64,000 nucleotides of DNA, taken from Chondrus crispus. Lineage: Eukaryota > Rhodophyta > Florideophyceae > Gigartinales > Gigartinaceae. Location of the stretch: assembly GCF_000350225.1 (NCBI RefSeq), contig NW_005178701.1, forward strand, positions 186,001 to 250,000, in the 5' to 3' direction. The notes under the pieces were generated by a model that worked only from the letters and a program-made list of their open reading frames with translations, was not told where the DNA came from and did not search any database. Each line of letters opens with the position of its first letter. The first letter of the stretch is position 1. A program made the translations under genes and the position numbers. This document shows, piece by piece, positions 43,219 through 54,818 of this stretch.

Positions 43219-43662
43219 GATGAGAGCCCTCCTCGCACAGTGTCGAGTATTGTCAAATTATTGACCTCGGCTAATCGAGAGATCTCCTCGCAGTGTCGAG
43301 GTTGAGAGCAACCTCATGAACGAACTCGCTTGACGAGGATCCCTTCCTCGCTTGTCGAGTACTGCCACATAATCACCTCGTAAGAAGAGGACGTGAGACT
43401 CGTCGGTTCGGGAGAGGACATCAAATCAATGACCCAGACGGACGAGAGCCCTCCTCGCATAGTGTCGAGTATTGTCAAATATTGACCTCGGCTAATCGAG
43501 AGATCTCCTCGCCGTGTCGAGGTTGAGAGCAACCTCATGAACGAACTCACTTGACGAGGATCCCTTCCTCGCTTGTCGAGTACTGTCAAACGATAACCTC
43601 GCAAGGCGAGAACACGAGACCCGCTTGACGGGAGAGGGGGAACGGACCTCCTCACCAGAGAC
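43219..43662. repeat. Two-copy 222-bp tandem repeat
   Basis: The segment starting GAYGAGAGCCCTCCTCGCA at 43219 recurs at 43441 with few changes. Inside each copy a shorter motif, TCCTCGC followed by TGTCGAG, occurs about three times. It lies just downstream of Pol and before the antisense gene of the same element. Confidence 0.7.
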
Positions 43663-43786
43663 TGCCCGCCACGGGTCGGGGAAGTAATTATCTTTACCAA
43701 ATGACAGGCGGACGAAAGGAACTAACTCGCGCGTCCGAGATGGGTCAACTAGTCCCTCTAATACGAGAGGGACGCCCCTCGATCGG

Positions 43787-45421
43787 CTACTCCTCCACGT
43801 AGTCGCCGATTTGCTTCTCCGGCGCCTCCTCGTGGGGTTCGCCAGGAGCGTCACCTTCCTCCCCTGCAGCGGGAGCGGCCCCTTTCGACCCTCCGACCGG
43901 AGCTGACGGTCCCCTGCTCTTAGAGCGAGGGGTTATCTCCTTCTCGACAAAGGCGGACGGTGGCGTACACGTGACCGCAGCGACTGTAGTCTATCCCCCG
44001 GAGCCTCCCTCGGCGAAGAGCTGACGGAGCTTGGACCGCATGCGGGGGTTTCCGAACAACGCGCGCAAGCTCGCGTCCGTTAAATCGGCCGGACCGGACC
44101 CCGCCGTGGCAACCTCCCGCGTCTCGACCGTCGTCCCCCCGGCCATCACCACGTCGACTGAGGACCCCACCCCGCCGCGCCCCGCCCTAACGCGAACCGG
44201 CTCGCGCGCGCGAGGCTCAGCGCCCACTTCGTGTATCTCCTCGCGGGGACGCACGCGGGCGGCCTCGCCGCCAACCCCAGCGGTCGGCCCCGGTTGCCCC
44301 AGAAGTAACTCCGGCTGAGTGACGCTCAGCGTCCCCGCCGCAATGCGGACCCAGTTGCCGGTTAGCGGGGTACCGGCGTCAAATCGTCGACCCGGGGAAT
44401 GGTTCCTCACTCGTGGATTGTCAAAGTGGTGTCCTTGGTTATAGGGAACGCGGGACCAGTCGACCCGGTCATGGAGATCGAGCAAGGATTGAAGACGCTC
44501 CTGCAACCCGGCAGACCCCAACACCCTCGCCAGATCGAGACAGCGCAACCACTCCGTGACGGCCCTCGGGAGGACATACAAGCGCCCATCGTACGTGGAC
44601 CAGATGAAGCGCTTGGGCACGATCGCCAGCCATTCACTGAGGAAAACCATCCACTTGGGGGATTGCGGGTCCTCCATCATGCTGAGACCGTGATACACCA
44701 AACAGGGTGGAAGTTCAGCTAAGAAATCAGCGGGCACTTCGTACTGGTCAAACCACGTCGGCAAGTCCGGGTACCGTGTGCGCAATACCACTCGCTCGAA
44801 CGAGGTGACCTCTACCCATTCGTATGCAATGAAGACTCCCATGCGATTCCGCATGCGCCGCTCAAATTTGAGCTTTCCGTGCATGTCCGGGTTTTTGCGC
44901 CTTTCCAGCTCAACGGCGTAATTCGGCGGCATCAAAGGCGTGTCCCACGCCATCATCAACACGGATGGTTCTTCCTCCCGATCGCGGAGTCTGCCCATGA
45001 TATGGCGCAAGTTCGCGACGTAGCCGCGGTAGTTCTCCTCCCTGTACGCCCACGTGTCTAAGTCCCACCCACGGGGGACTGGACGACGGCAGGGGGTACG
45101 GCGGATACGCTGTTGGAGGAAGTTGACGAAAGCCTCTTGCGATTCGGCATCCGTCCGCCTGTATTCAGGGCGTAATAACTCGCTGGCCACCACTAGTCGG
45201 TGACTGAAGTCGCGAGAGAACACAGCTTGAAGGCTGAGACCACCCGGGAGCTCGCCCGACGCTGTCGCATATGTCCGGATTAACTCAGGATCGCGGAGAC
45301 CCTCCGCGGAAAGGAACGCCGCCCTCGCAAACAATAACGGGGCGTCGGTCATGGTGCGTCCCCATAACTCGCTGGGTCGAGGCCAACGTCCGTCGTCGCG
45401 CGTGTGCCGCCCCGCGAACAT
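43787..45421 (-). CDS. Antisense gene of a Y element (aORF copy 2), one in-frame stop
   Basis: It lies on the strand opposite gag-pol, between pol and the 3' LTR. The frame is open from 45586; I favour the ATG at 45421 (MFAGRHTRDD), with another at 45352 (MTDAPLLFARAAF). It ends at TAG 43991, but the same frame runs on with protein-like sequence (TTVAAVTCTPPSAFVEKEI) to TAG 43787, giving about 544 residues. Shared motifs are ELPGGLSLQ, LDTWAYREEN, MMAWDTPLMPPNY, KFERRMRNRMGVFIAYEWVE, LPTWFDQYEV and MMEDPQSPKWMVFLSEWLA. A second block, VDWSRVPYNQGHHFDNPR, is also present in copy 1. The tail is Arg/Glu/Gly-rich. Best preserved copy; function unknown. Confidence 0.75.
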
Positions 45422-45756
45422 AGTTGCACACGCGGGTCGGTCGCCTCCCAACGGGATCTCCCGTCTTCTTCGGGAAGGTCTGACGAATTGCTCAACCCGC
45501 CCGAGGTAACAAGGGGGGGAATTTGAACTGACAAAAAAAATAGGGAAGAGAGAGAGGGGAAAACCGTCAGGGAAAACAGCACACACGCGTGCGGGTCGTG
45601 CCGCGAAATCTGCGGAGAGAAGAAAAGTCCTCGCGGAGCCAAGTTACCCCCCCGCGCCGATGCGCGTACCAGCCGGGGCCCACACCTGGGGGACTGTACG
45701 TATCCATGACGGATACGATTCCGTTGAATCTATGACTCGCGGGACGCTCGACTCTA

Positions 45757-45768
45757 CGAGGGGGGCTA
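45757..45768 (+). promoter_or_regulatory. Polypurine tract before Y 3' LTR
   Basis: CGAGGGGGGCTA lies directly before the LTR start at 45769. The same layout (AGAGGGGGGGGCTA) is found, on the minus strand, before the Y LTR at 30690-31316. It fixes the direction of the element as plus, the same as its pol. Confidence 0.6.
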
Positions 45769-46501
45769 TGTAGTGCACTGGTACGCCTCCCTCATTCGCG
45801 AGGCATACGCGGGATGCCACCCTCACGGGTGCGCCTCCCACGTGTACACCACGGATATTCGTGTACCTGTACCACGTGTAATCGTGTAACTACCCACCCA
45901 GGCATGGCCGGGTGTAAGCTCTGTCGAAGTACGGACAGTCTGTCACTCCACGTCTAGGCGTGTCGATCCCCACGTGTGAGCGGGTATCATAACCCTATAC
46001 AGGGGGGGATTGCGTACTGTATAGCGTCTATGCTAGTACGCCGGTATTTATTACCGTGTTTTAATTAATTATTATTAATTAATTATTATTAATTAATATT
46101 ATTACGACGTCGACTACTATATAGTCGACGTTCGACCCTAAGTAAAGAAGGCACGAAGCCTTGGGTTCTTTTCCTAAGCTTCTGGAATCTCGGAAGTAGC
46201 CTCGCGCCAGTATAGCACAAGCCGTGCTACACTACGCGAGCCCATCTACGACCGCGAATCCCAACCGCTCTACCGCGCGTGCTGCTACCGAGGATACTAA
46301 CCGCTCTACCGCGCGAGACGTCCCTACCGCTCCGCCCCCTCTGGGCGATCCCCTGTTCTAACCCTCCTTTTTTGCTACCTATTGCGCCGATCGCGCCCGG
46401 ACCCCGTTGCCGGTTATCACCGGGTGGTCTCCCGTACAGCCCGCGTTCCGAACACGCATGCTCTGCCCTGGGGTTATACACAGCGACCCCAGTGCACGAC
46501 A
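45769..46501 (+). mobile_element. Lineage Y 3' LTR (733 bp)
   Basis: It starts TGTAGTGCACTGG and ends CCAGTGCACGACA; the last seven bases differ from the expected CACTACA by one change. It follows the polypurine tract of the plus-strand Y element. AT-rich TTAATTAATTATTATT runs and a TATA-centred palindrome (46106-46130) match the homologous LTR at 30690. It is inserted into the RT of the X element that continues at 46502. Confidence 0.8.
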
Positions 46502-49404
46502 GAAGGACACGTACCCTTTGCCGCGCATGGATGAGTGTTTGGACTCATTGGGAGACACCAAGGTCTTTCCGCGTCGGACGCGATTTCAGGGTATTGGCAG
46601 ATGCCTATTCCGGAAGCGGACCGCGACAAGACAGCTTTTTCGTGTCACTCAAGTCTGTACCGTTTTTCAAGAATGCCCTTCGGGCTAACCAACGCGCCAG
46701 CGACGTTTCAGAGAGCCATGGATATCCTGCTCTCTCCATTCCGTTGGAAATGCTGTCTGGTATATCTAGATGATATCATCATCTTCAGCAAATCTTGGGA
46801 GGAGCACATCGTGCACGTGGATGAGATACTGTCTGTATTGGAAAAGGCAGGTGTGAAGCTCAAGCTTCGCAAGTGCGAATTTTTCGTCGAAAAGATCAAG
46901 TACCTGGGCCATGTCGTTCGGCCAGGTACATTGGAAGTTGACGCGGCGCGAACCGCGGCATTGGAACAAGTGAGGTACCCTCAAACGCAGACCCAACTCA
47001 GGAGCTTCTTGGGACTTTGTAATGTATACCGCAGATTCGTTCCTCATTATGCGAAAATTGCGCATCCGCTCAATCAACTATTGAAGAAGGGACAACTGGT
47101 CCAGTTGGAAGGATTCGACGAACCGTGCGAAAAAGCCTTTCATAAGCTCGAAGACGCTATCTTGGCGCCACCAGTGTTGGCGCTGCCGAAGAAGGACCTA
47201 CCATATTCGGTAGACACCGATGCAAGCGACTATCAAATCGGCGCTGCATTATTTCAAACGCATCCGGATGCGCAACGTAAACCCATCGGGTTCTTTTCAA
47301 GAACGTTAGCCGCAGCCGAGAGAAACTATTCTGTATCAGAAAAAGAATGTCTAGCGGTAATTTGGGCCGTACAGACTTTAAGACCATATCTATATGGCGA
47401 GCACTTCATTGTGCATACCGACCATGCCTCATTAAGGTGGTTGATGAACGTAACCGACCCCAGCGGGAGATTAATCCGATGGAGGCGCCGCCTCTCGGAA
47501 TTTGATTTCGAAATCAAGTACAAGAAGGGCAAGGCGAACAGCCAAGCTGATGCCCTGTCAAGATTACGAACCGCAGGAGAAACCGTCGACGAAATCGACG
47601 ACGAAATTCCATGCTTTACGGCCGAACCGGCCGAGGGTACAGTGGAGGGCGAGGACAGTTTTGACGCGTTAGACGACATACTCGCTCTTGAGGGGGGGAC
47701 CGCCACTGAGCGCCTCCAACAATTCCAAGCTGTCACTCCGGAGGAGCTCATTCGCAAGCAAGCCGTCGACCCCTTCTGCAACCGCATCAAGGAAGAAATA
47801 GACGCCGGTAAGGTGAGAACGTTCAGCATGGAGACCGTGGAACTCGAAGGAACTCTATGCCGTACCGCGGCGGAGTTTGTACAAGTGGTGATATCACAAT
47901 CGTTAAGGGACCGCGCCCTACGGTTAAGCCATTACGCAAAATTGGCAGGACACCCGGGAGGCAGGAAACTTTACAACACATTGAGAAGATATATTTATTG
48001 GCCTACGATGGCCCTAGACTGCTATGCAGTCGCGAAGAATTGCGCCGCATGTGCGCGGGAAACGGTGAAGTTAAGAAGAAACACGAAGGAAATGAAGCTG
48101 TTCACGCCCAAAGCTCCGCTGGAGTTTGTCGCCATCGACATTTTCGGCGAGCTAATTACAACTAAACGAGGAAATCGGTGTACTCTCGTGATCAGCGATC
48201 GATACTTGAAACTGGTACGAACCGTACCGTTGAAGAAGATATCATCTGCGCACATCGCACAAGCCTTCGTTCATCATTGGGTATTCGTGTACGGACCGCC
48301 GGTCAAGCTGCTGTCCGACAATGGAACACAGTTAACGGCCCGGTTCTTTCAGAACGTCAGTCGGATTCTCGGCATACGCAATGTGTTCACGACTACGTAC
48401 TACCCGAAAGCCAACGGCCAAGTTGAGAGATTTAACCGCACGCTGACTTCCGCGTTGCGAAAATATGTTGGATAGCATCCCAAAGACTGGGACCTATTTA
48501 GCGACGCCGTGACGTTCGCATACAACACGCAAGTTCATCGAACTACGAACATCGCGCCCTTCGAGCTGGTGTTAGCTCGGGCGCCGAGAAGTATTGCGTT
48601 ACAAGCACAGCCGAGTTTGGAAGGATTTAGCTCGAATCGAGCGTACTACCTGAAATGGCAGTCGTGGTTGGAAAGCCTGATGAAAGGCGCTGGTGAGAGC
48701 TTGCGGAAAGAACAAGCGCGCTACAAGCGAAATTTCGACGCAAGGCTCCGCAAGCCGAAGTATGACATCCCTTCAGGATCATACGTATTCCTTCGAAAGG
48801 AGCAAGGCACGGCCACCGAGCCGAAACATGAGTTGGCGCAAGTGGCCACGGGTCCGTATCAAGTGGAAGAGTCAACTGAGAATACGTCGTCATTACCATC
48901 GGCGACCAAGAAGAGCGCGTGTCGCGAGATAGAGTCGAATTAGCCCCTAGTCCCATGGACTACACGCCGATAATCAGGCTACGACAAGCGCTACAGTTCC
49001 TCAATCGAGAAGGGGAACGAGAAGAACCCGCCGCGCAAGCGAAGAATAGAACGTATGAAGGACCGTTGATAAATCCGGAAGCTGCGGGCATCCCGCCCGA
49101 TCTACAAGAGATAGGAGGTTCAGAAGAGCAGGATGAGGACGAGTCGCTGGCTCTTCGGAAGGGGCAACGACAGTTGGACACGCAGGAAGAAAGAACCGAG
49201 AGTCAGGAATATGTGACCGACAAGATCGTGGACCACGGCTACGACGGGGGGAAATTAATTCTCAAAGTGAGATGGTATGGGTATACCCTCAAGGACGCAA
49301 CGTGGGAACCCATTCAGCAATTGCCCCGCACCGCAGCCGTCACGTATTTCCGGAGGAAAAGATTATACTTGCCCGCGCAGGTCGCGCAAGCGCAATCAGG
49401 ATAG
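46502..49404 (+). pseudogene. pol: Ty3/gypsy chromovirus Pol, lineage X, from mid-RT to chromodomain
   Basis: It starts inside RT (KDTYPLPRMDECLDSLGD) where the Y LTR ends. A missing base at the T run 46563-46566 shifts the frame. RT continues with AISGYWQMPIPEADRDKTAF and YLDD at 46763-46774. RNase H has DTDASDYQIGA and HTDHASLRWL. Integrase has the zinc motif (LSHYAKLAGHPGG, CAACARE), Asp 48137, Asp 48317 and Glu 48425. A TAG at 48473 and a frameshift near 48885 precede the chromodomain (EYVTDKIVDHGYDGGKLIL, VRWYGYTLKDATWEP), which ends at TAG 49402. Chromodomains steer integration to heterochromatin in the family. Same lineage as the minus-strand element at 55.7-61.0 kb. Confidence 0.9.
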
Positions 49405-51272
49405 TGGTAATCAAGAATTTCATATATCAGTGTCAGTGCGGTAACCCGCACTGGGCAGAGCGAGCCAACCTGAGGGTCAAGAAAAGGGGAACGACGAGAT
49501 GGAACGAACCAGGTGAGGGGCCTTCAGACAGCCACCCGCAAGCAGAGCAGCGCGCGCACGAGTAGGATGAGCGTCGTGATGAGATACTCAGGTCGGAAGT
49601 TGCATAAAGATGTGCCAAGCGAAGAAAGAACGCTGGAAGAACGGGGACATGGACTGGATAATCTACCTTTTTCACTCTTACCTTCATCACTGTTCGGTCT
49701 CGTTTTTGTTTTATTTGTGATTGCTTTTGTGTTGTTCTATTTTATATTATTTTTGGGACGTTAGGGACACGACCCCGCACCGCGGAGGTCGGTCAGCAAG
49801 TCAATGAGGAGTCCAAGGAGGACATTGAAGAGGCAATGATCTTCGAGATCAATTCCGCCTTTGACAAGGTTACTGCCGACGCCGGCGTCGCGGGACTCTC
49901 ACCATTCAAGGCAAGGAGTTCTCGACGACGCATCGCCAACGGTGTGGCGTTTTTCTCCGCGGTTAGCGCGGAATTGCCAAACGCGTGCATCAACGTGCCG
50001 CAACCGCGACGACGGTCCCCTTCATTCGGACAACGTCGTTCTCGCAAGCGCACACCTATTGTGTTACGGACTCTCTATGAAGACGGACGGGTCACGAAGT
50101 AGATCATGTTTTCGCCAGGTCCGTCAGAATGTTTTTTTTCACGGGTAGAACCTAAGAAATGGAGCCCGGGACCCCTCGTGGACGTACCGATGAGGTAATA
50201 AGGCATCAAGGACCTTGACGCGGAGGTAAACAGCGCGACGCACTGTGCCCGTTGACGACGTGGCGCATGGACAACAGAATGAGCGAGCTCGCTCTTTCCC
50301 AAGGTCAGGGAAATTGATGGGGCCTCATAAGGAAACGAAAATGCAATGAGGAGCGAACGCACAGGGACACGAGAAGATTGGATCGGCTGCTTGGACCCCA
50401 AGCCAGAGCGGATGTTCGAAAGAGACATTCTTCGGACAGAAAGTGACCAACAAGGCCAAAGACGTGCCAGAACACTCCGGAGGAGTCGAAGTAAGACAAG
50501 TGGACCAAAGTCTCTACCGTATTCAAAGACTTTGTTTTACTTTTATTTTGTTTTTTTTGGTGCGATCATCACCAAAGACTCGAAACAAAAAGGGAAAATT
50601 GGAGTTACACTCCGAGAATGCGATGACCGATCTCGAAATCGTCCGCCCAAAACGTCGCAAGGGCCCAGACGTTCTCCATTTGCTGTGTCATAGCATTCGC
50701 AAATCTCCGATTTTCGCACGACCATGCAATTTACGAGGAACACAAGCGCAGTGAACCTGAACAATAATCTTTGCGCAGTCGAGACCCCGACTTCGAGTCG
50801 GAAATTGTGACGAAGAGACGTGTCGGTCGGGCACGCGACAAAAAGGGGCATGACCAAACTGGTAGCTCATTGAGAGGCGGTCAACAAACATTGTGAGACG
50901 TATGAACGGACGTGTATGAGGAACTTCAATCTTCTCCTCCATCGTCTATGGACGTCCATAAGGGGACATTAATTTGCCGTCTCGGCGTGGTACGAGCCGC
51001 ATCGCCGGCAATCGTAAAACCGAATCGTCATCAGCGCAACCAGCGGACATGCCGATGCTATAATAAGGAAACATTGAGGTCTCCGACGATTGTTCGGAAG
51101 ACGACCATATTTTATCAAATTCGAACGTTTGTTCCACAGCCGCCCCCAGGTTTGCCAACTGAGGTGGCAATTCAACAGTACGGAAGACGCCTCGAACGAG
51201 CCCAGAGGCGACGTCATTGACGTTTCATGACCAATAATGTGTCACGAATAAGAATCTGCGAACATGAGGGAC
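49405..51272. other. Non-coding 3' region of the X element
   Basis: Between pol and the solo LTR I see no conserved protein. Short frames overlap on both strands without domain or codon pattern. By position this is the pol-to-aORF spacer of the X element, comparable to 43090-43780 in the Y element but longer and without a clear tandem repeat. Confidence 0.45.
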
Positions 51273-52315
51273 TGTAGTGCAATGTGCCTGGCAGGCCGCG
51301 AACACAGTACGACGGTCAAACAAAAAGAAGAAAAACAGCAACAGCAACAACCACTGCCGATGGCACGCGCTACGGAGCGTTAGAGACTCCCTTTCCACTT
51401 GTGTGGGCTTGCGGCCCACTGTAGCTCAACTCCAACGAGGGGCTAAGGGAAGATGCTCGGCCCGGGAGGATAATGGTGGTAGAGACTTGTGAAGAGTTGA
51501 GCGCTCGACGAGTGCGGGTTGGGCTTGTCTACGAGGATGTAACTGCGGTTCGCTGGGTTGTAAGGCCAATGCTCGACGAGCGTCTTCAGCACCTTGGGTA
51601 TAATTCAAGGTCTTCGACGGGGGCTTGTTCAGCACTACCCGACGGGATCGTAACCGTGTAGCAGCGCAACTACCGACGAGTTGCCCGATGGCTAAAAACA
51701 CCCTCACCAGCGCGATTGCAATCGCGGTAGGTGGTACCAACTCTGTCTTATACATTAAGACCTTCGACGGAGGCGTCGTTGCAACGGCCTTACGACGGAA
51801 CTTGAAACAGTAGCAGCGCAACACAACGTGTTGCCCGATGGCTAAAACACCTACACCGGATCGGTCGCAACCAACTCCAGTGGAACCAACACAACTAAGG
51901 GAAATATAGAGATAGAAGTAGAAAAGATAAGGAAATAAAGGAAAAAGAAAAGGGGAACCCCCGAGCGCAAAGGATAACGTAATCTCTGGTAAAAGGGAGC
52001 GTCTTGGGAAAGACGGACTTCGACCAAGGCGATATTCAACTCTGGCAACTCGGGTTACCTTTACTGACTTGGTGGTCAGAGGGCTAAGGTTTATATCGCC
52101 CCGCCGGAGCCACTACAGTAGCTCGCAGCGCTAGATCCTAAATCTAATCTAGTGTCAGCAAAATTAATGCCAACTAATTAACTAAATAAAATAAAATAAA
52201 TAAAAATTAAAACTGTGCAATTATTCACACGTGTGTCCCCCAACCCGGACTACTTTTCATATCGAAATATTTTCCTTTCTTTTCACCCCCCTTTTCAAGT
52301 GCGTACTGCACTACA
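51273..52315 (-). mobile_element. Solo lineage X LTR with 5-bp target duplication
   Basis: 1,043 bp, reverse of the X LTR at 33744 (minus-strand ends TGTAGTGCAGTACGC and CACATTGCACTACA). Both sides carry GGGAC (51268-51272 and 52316-52320). Neither flank has a primer-binding site or polypurine tract, so it is a solo LTR inserted in the 3' region of the plus-strand X element. Confidence 0.88.
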
Positions 52316-52862
52316 GGGACGTTGCCAAGGACAGGGAGAGTAAAGCCTAGATCGTCATAACTACGAAAAAATGATGACCCTGGTTTCTGTCCCCACCGGA
52401 ATTTGATAGAGACAGCTTTCCTAGCGGATCGTCGGCGGCCAGTTTAGTATTTTCATGAACTGTACAGGCATGTAACGAGTCGCGTTTTACAAACGCTGAG
52501 CGAGGGAAGAGGAGGATCGAGGGGGCGTGTGGGCCCCGTCAACGTGTTGGATAAAGAGGAGGAAAAGGAAAATGAGGAGAAGGATGACGTACGTGTTGGA
52601 TAAAAAGAAGAAAAATGCAAAAAGAGGAGGAAGTTGTTAGGAGAAAGAAATGCAATTTATTTTCGGTGGAACAAAGGGAAGTGTCGACGACGAGACGACG
52701 CCCTCAGAGGACAACGACCCGAACATGGATCGGCAGGACGCTACCATCGGCAATAGGTCAATGGGACGATTTACCCAAGGATTTTTTCCTTCGGAAGTGA
52801 GGCGACAAGCTGCGCCAGTAAGCGCAGGTCAACGAGGGACGCTCCTCGAAGAGCCCCCTCGC
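52316..52862. other. Spacer between solo LTR and antisense gene
   Basis: No gene recognised. It includes purine-rich plus-strand sequence (about 52500-52680). One minus-strand frame down to 52771 could carry a C-terminal extension of the antisense gene in another frame (ASVYRTLLRAHGISEGALR, LLAQLVASLPKEK), with helical character. Confidence 0.3.
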
Positions 52863-54695
52863 TTATTCCGTGAGCACGGAGCAATGTGCGATAGACGCTG
52901 GCGGCGCAGTCGTTCTTTTTGATAACATCTGGAGAGGACGGAGAGGTCGAACCTCCCCTGGTCGATTGGACTTCGTCGACGATTGGTGACAAGGGGGCGG
53001 CAACTGGAACAGCCGCAGGAGAAGGGGGACCAGCCGAGACGTGCACAGGGGAAGACGGTGCAGGAGGAGCCGAGGGGGTAAGGGACAAAAATTACCCTTC
53101 CTTTCTGGGGCTGCGCGCACGGACAGACTTTCAGTCCGGCTAGCTGACGAGGGGACCTCTCTCGTCTCTGATAGAGGTTGACACCAGGCCACTGGAGGTG
53201 AATGGGACCGCAAAGGGGATTTGACCTCCTCACACCCAGGAGCTTTCGTCGCCCTTATCGAGGCATTCACAGGGAGTGAAGTCGGTGAGACCGGTAACAC
53301 AGGGCGAGAACGCAAAGGCTCTCTGGGACAGAGGTCGCCCGCGTGGGGATCCGCAAGGAAGACGGGCAATTCAACCGGAACGGGCGTCTGACTTCCATAC
53401 TGCCGACTCAGACGCGCCTCGTCGCAAGAACATTGCGATCCCGTCCAGGGGTTAAACCAAGCGTAGTCCCGCGCACCACGATGAGCACGACCAGGAGAAA
53501 AGGAGGGTCGTTGCCGGACGAAGGAACGAGAGGAATTTTGACGCGGTATCAAGTCCCAATCGACCTCCTCTATTTTGTCAAGGAGAGAATGCAGTTCGGT
53601 GTATGCATCAGCACCGCCCAGGGGAACCGAATAATCGAGGCGTCGCATGAGGCTGATGAGCTGGGGAGGCAAGTACCACAACCTCCAGCAGTCGTAGGTC
53701 TCGCACAGGACGGTCACTGTCACTTTGGTACATCACTCTGTGAGGAAGACTACCCAAAAGCCATGTCGGGGATCACGTAAATACCTTCCGTAATACGTGT
53801 ACACAGGGCCGAGCTTAGCCCAGAAGCCTTGGCAGACCTCAAATTGGCACCACCAGGACGGAATACGTTGATAACGATTCGCATAATGGGACCTCGAGAT
53901 TTCGCGCGCCTCCAACATCTGGTAGGCCACAAAACAACTCGTGTTAGACCGAATACGGCGTTCGAAGCGCACTGTGTGCTGAAAGAAGGGGATGGTACCC
54001 CGCTTGATAAGTCGGAAATTAGCCGGAATTATGGCGTTGGTCCACATCATAGCGTCGCCCGAGACGGTCCGTTGGTTGAACCAAAGGCGGTGAGCTTCAC
54101 GAACAGGGTTATCTGAGGTCCAGGCCAGCATGTTGTCGAGGTAAGACCGCTCGTCCTCGGTGCGAAACTGCCACGTGTCACAACCGAATTCCTCGGGGAT
54201 GAGATCCTGCGTCAATGGCAGCTCAAGCCTGTCGCACACAGCGGTCATGAAGCGGGTCGACAACACCGCACGACCACGAGGCGGAGTGTGACACAGGATG
54301 GAGGGATGAATGGCGATGCGAGCCAACCAATCGTAAGACCGAATAACTTGAAGGGGGATTTGTCCTGGAAGCATACCGGCGCCGTCGGCGAACGAGTAAG
54401 CAATGTCATCGAAGGCGCATACACCGGTCACTGAGAACCGTTTAGCGGAAGCAAAAAGCTCAGGATTAAGGCGCATGGCATTATCGTGGAGCTCCGACGC
54501 AGCAGGGTATCGACGCAAGGACGGAGCGTTAGGATTGGAATCGATGTGGCCAACAGGGCCGGCATGTTGGGAATCAGGGGGTAATCGAGGGATGGAAGGA
54601 AGACTTAGAGGGTCGTGGGAAGTAGAAGAAGAGCCCACGCCATAGCGCTTGCGTTTGGTACCACCACTCGAGTGGCTCGGGGATGAAGAAAACAT
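52863..54695 (-). CDS. Antisense gene of an X element (aORF copy 3), one in-frame stop
   Basis: It starts at ATG 54695 (MFSSSPSHSSGGTKRKR, an NLS-like start) just inside the 3' LTR and reads opposite to pol. A TGA at 53733-53735 interrupts it where copy 2 has Trp (VFLSEW against VFLTE-stop); the same frame continues to 52863, about 610 residues. It is much diverged from copies 1 and 2 but keeps LPGQIPLQ, CDTWQFRTED, MMWTNAIIPANF, VRFERRIRSNTSCFVAYQML, IPSWWCQFEV, LRDPRHGFWVVFLTE and, after the stop, VDWDLIPR. The C-terminal half is Pro/Ser/Arg-rich. Homology across X and Y lineages shows the gene is old in these elements. Function unknown. Confidence 0.72.
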
Positions 54696-54818
54696 GGGGC
54701 CCGTCTTGCTCTTGCACTTTCACAGATTACCGGATACGGCGGTGTAGGGTTATGAGAGAAACGGCGAGGAGATTATACGAAGGCGGAGCGGCGTACAAGA
54801 GCGCTCGGAAGGGGGATA

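Larger units (their letters stand above)
37952..46501 (+). mobile_element. Ty3/gypsy chromovirus, lineage Y, 5' truncated
   Basis: Gag tail, -1 frameshift signal, Pol with chromodomain, tandem repeats, antisense gene, polypurine tract and 3' LTR lie in order. The 5' LTR and most of gag are missing, replaced by a minus-strand Z remnant. Confidence 0.82.

Noticed and set aside
43219..43662. CRISPR-like array.
   Set aside because: Only two long units with no spacer-repeat alternation, inside a eukaryotic retrotransposon.
41755..48475. UAG read as glutamine (altered genetic code), suggested by TAG at a conserved Gln codon in integrase (41755) and at 48473.
   Set aside because: TAG also replaces a conserved Trp at 43057, TGA and TAA stops occur as well, and UTP11 ends with TAG exactly at its family C-terminus. 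Nonsense mutation is simpler.
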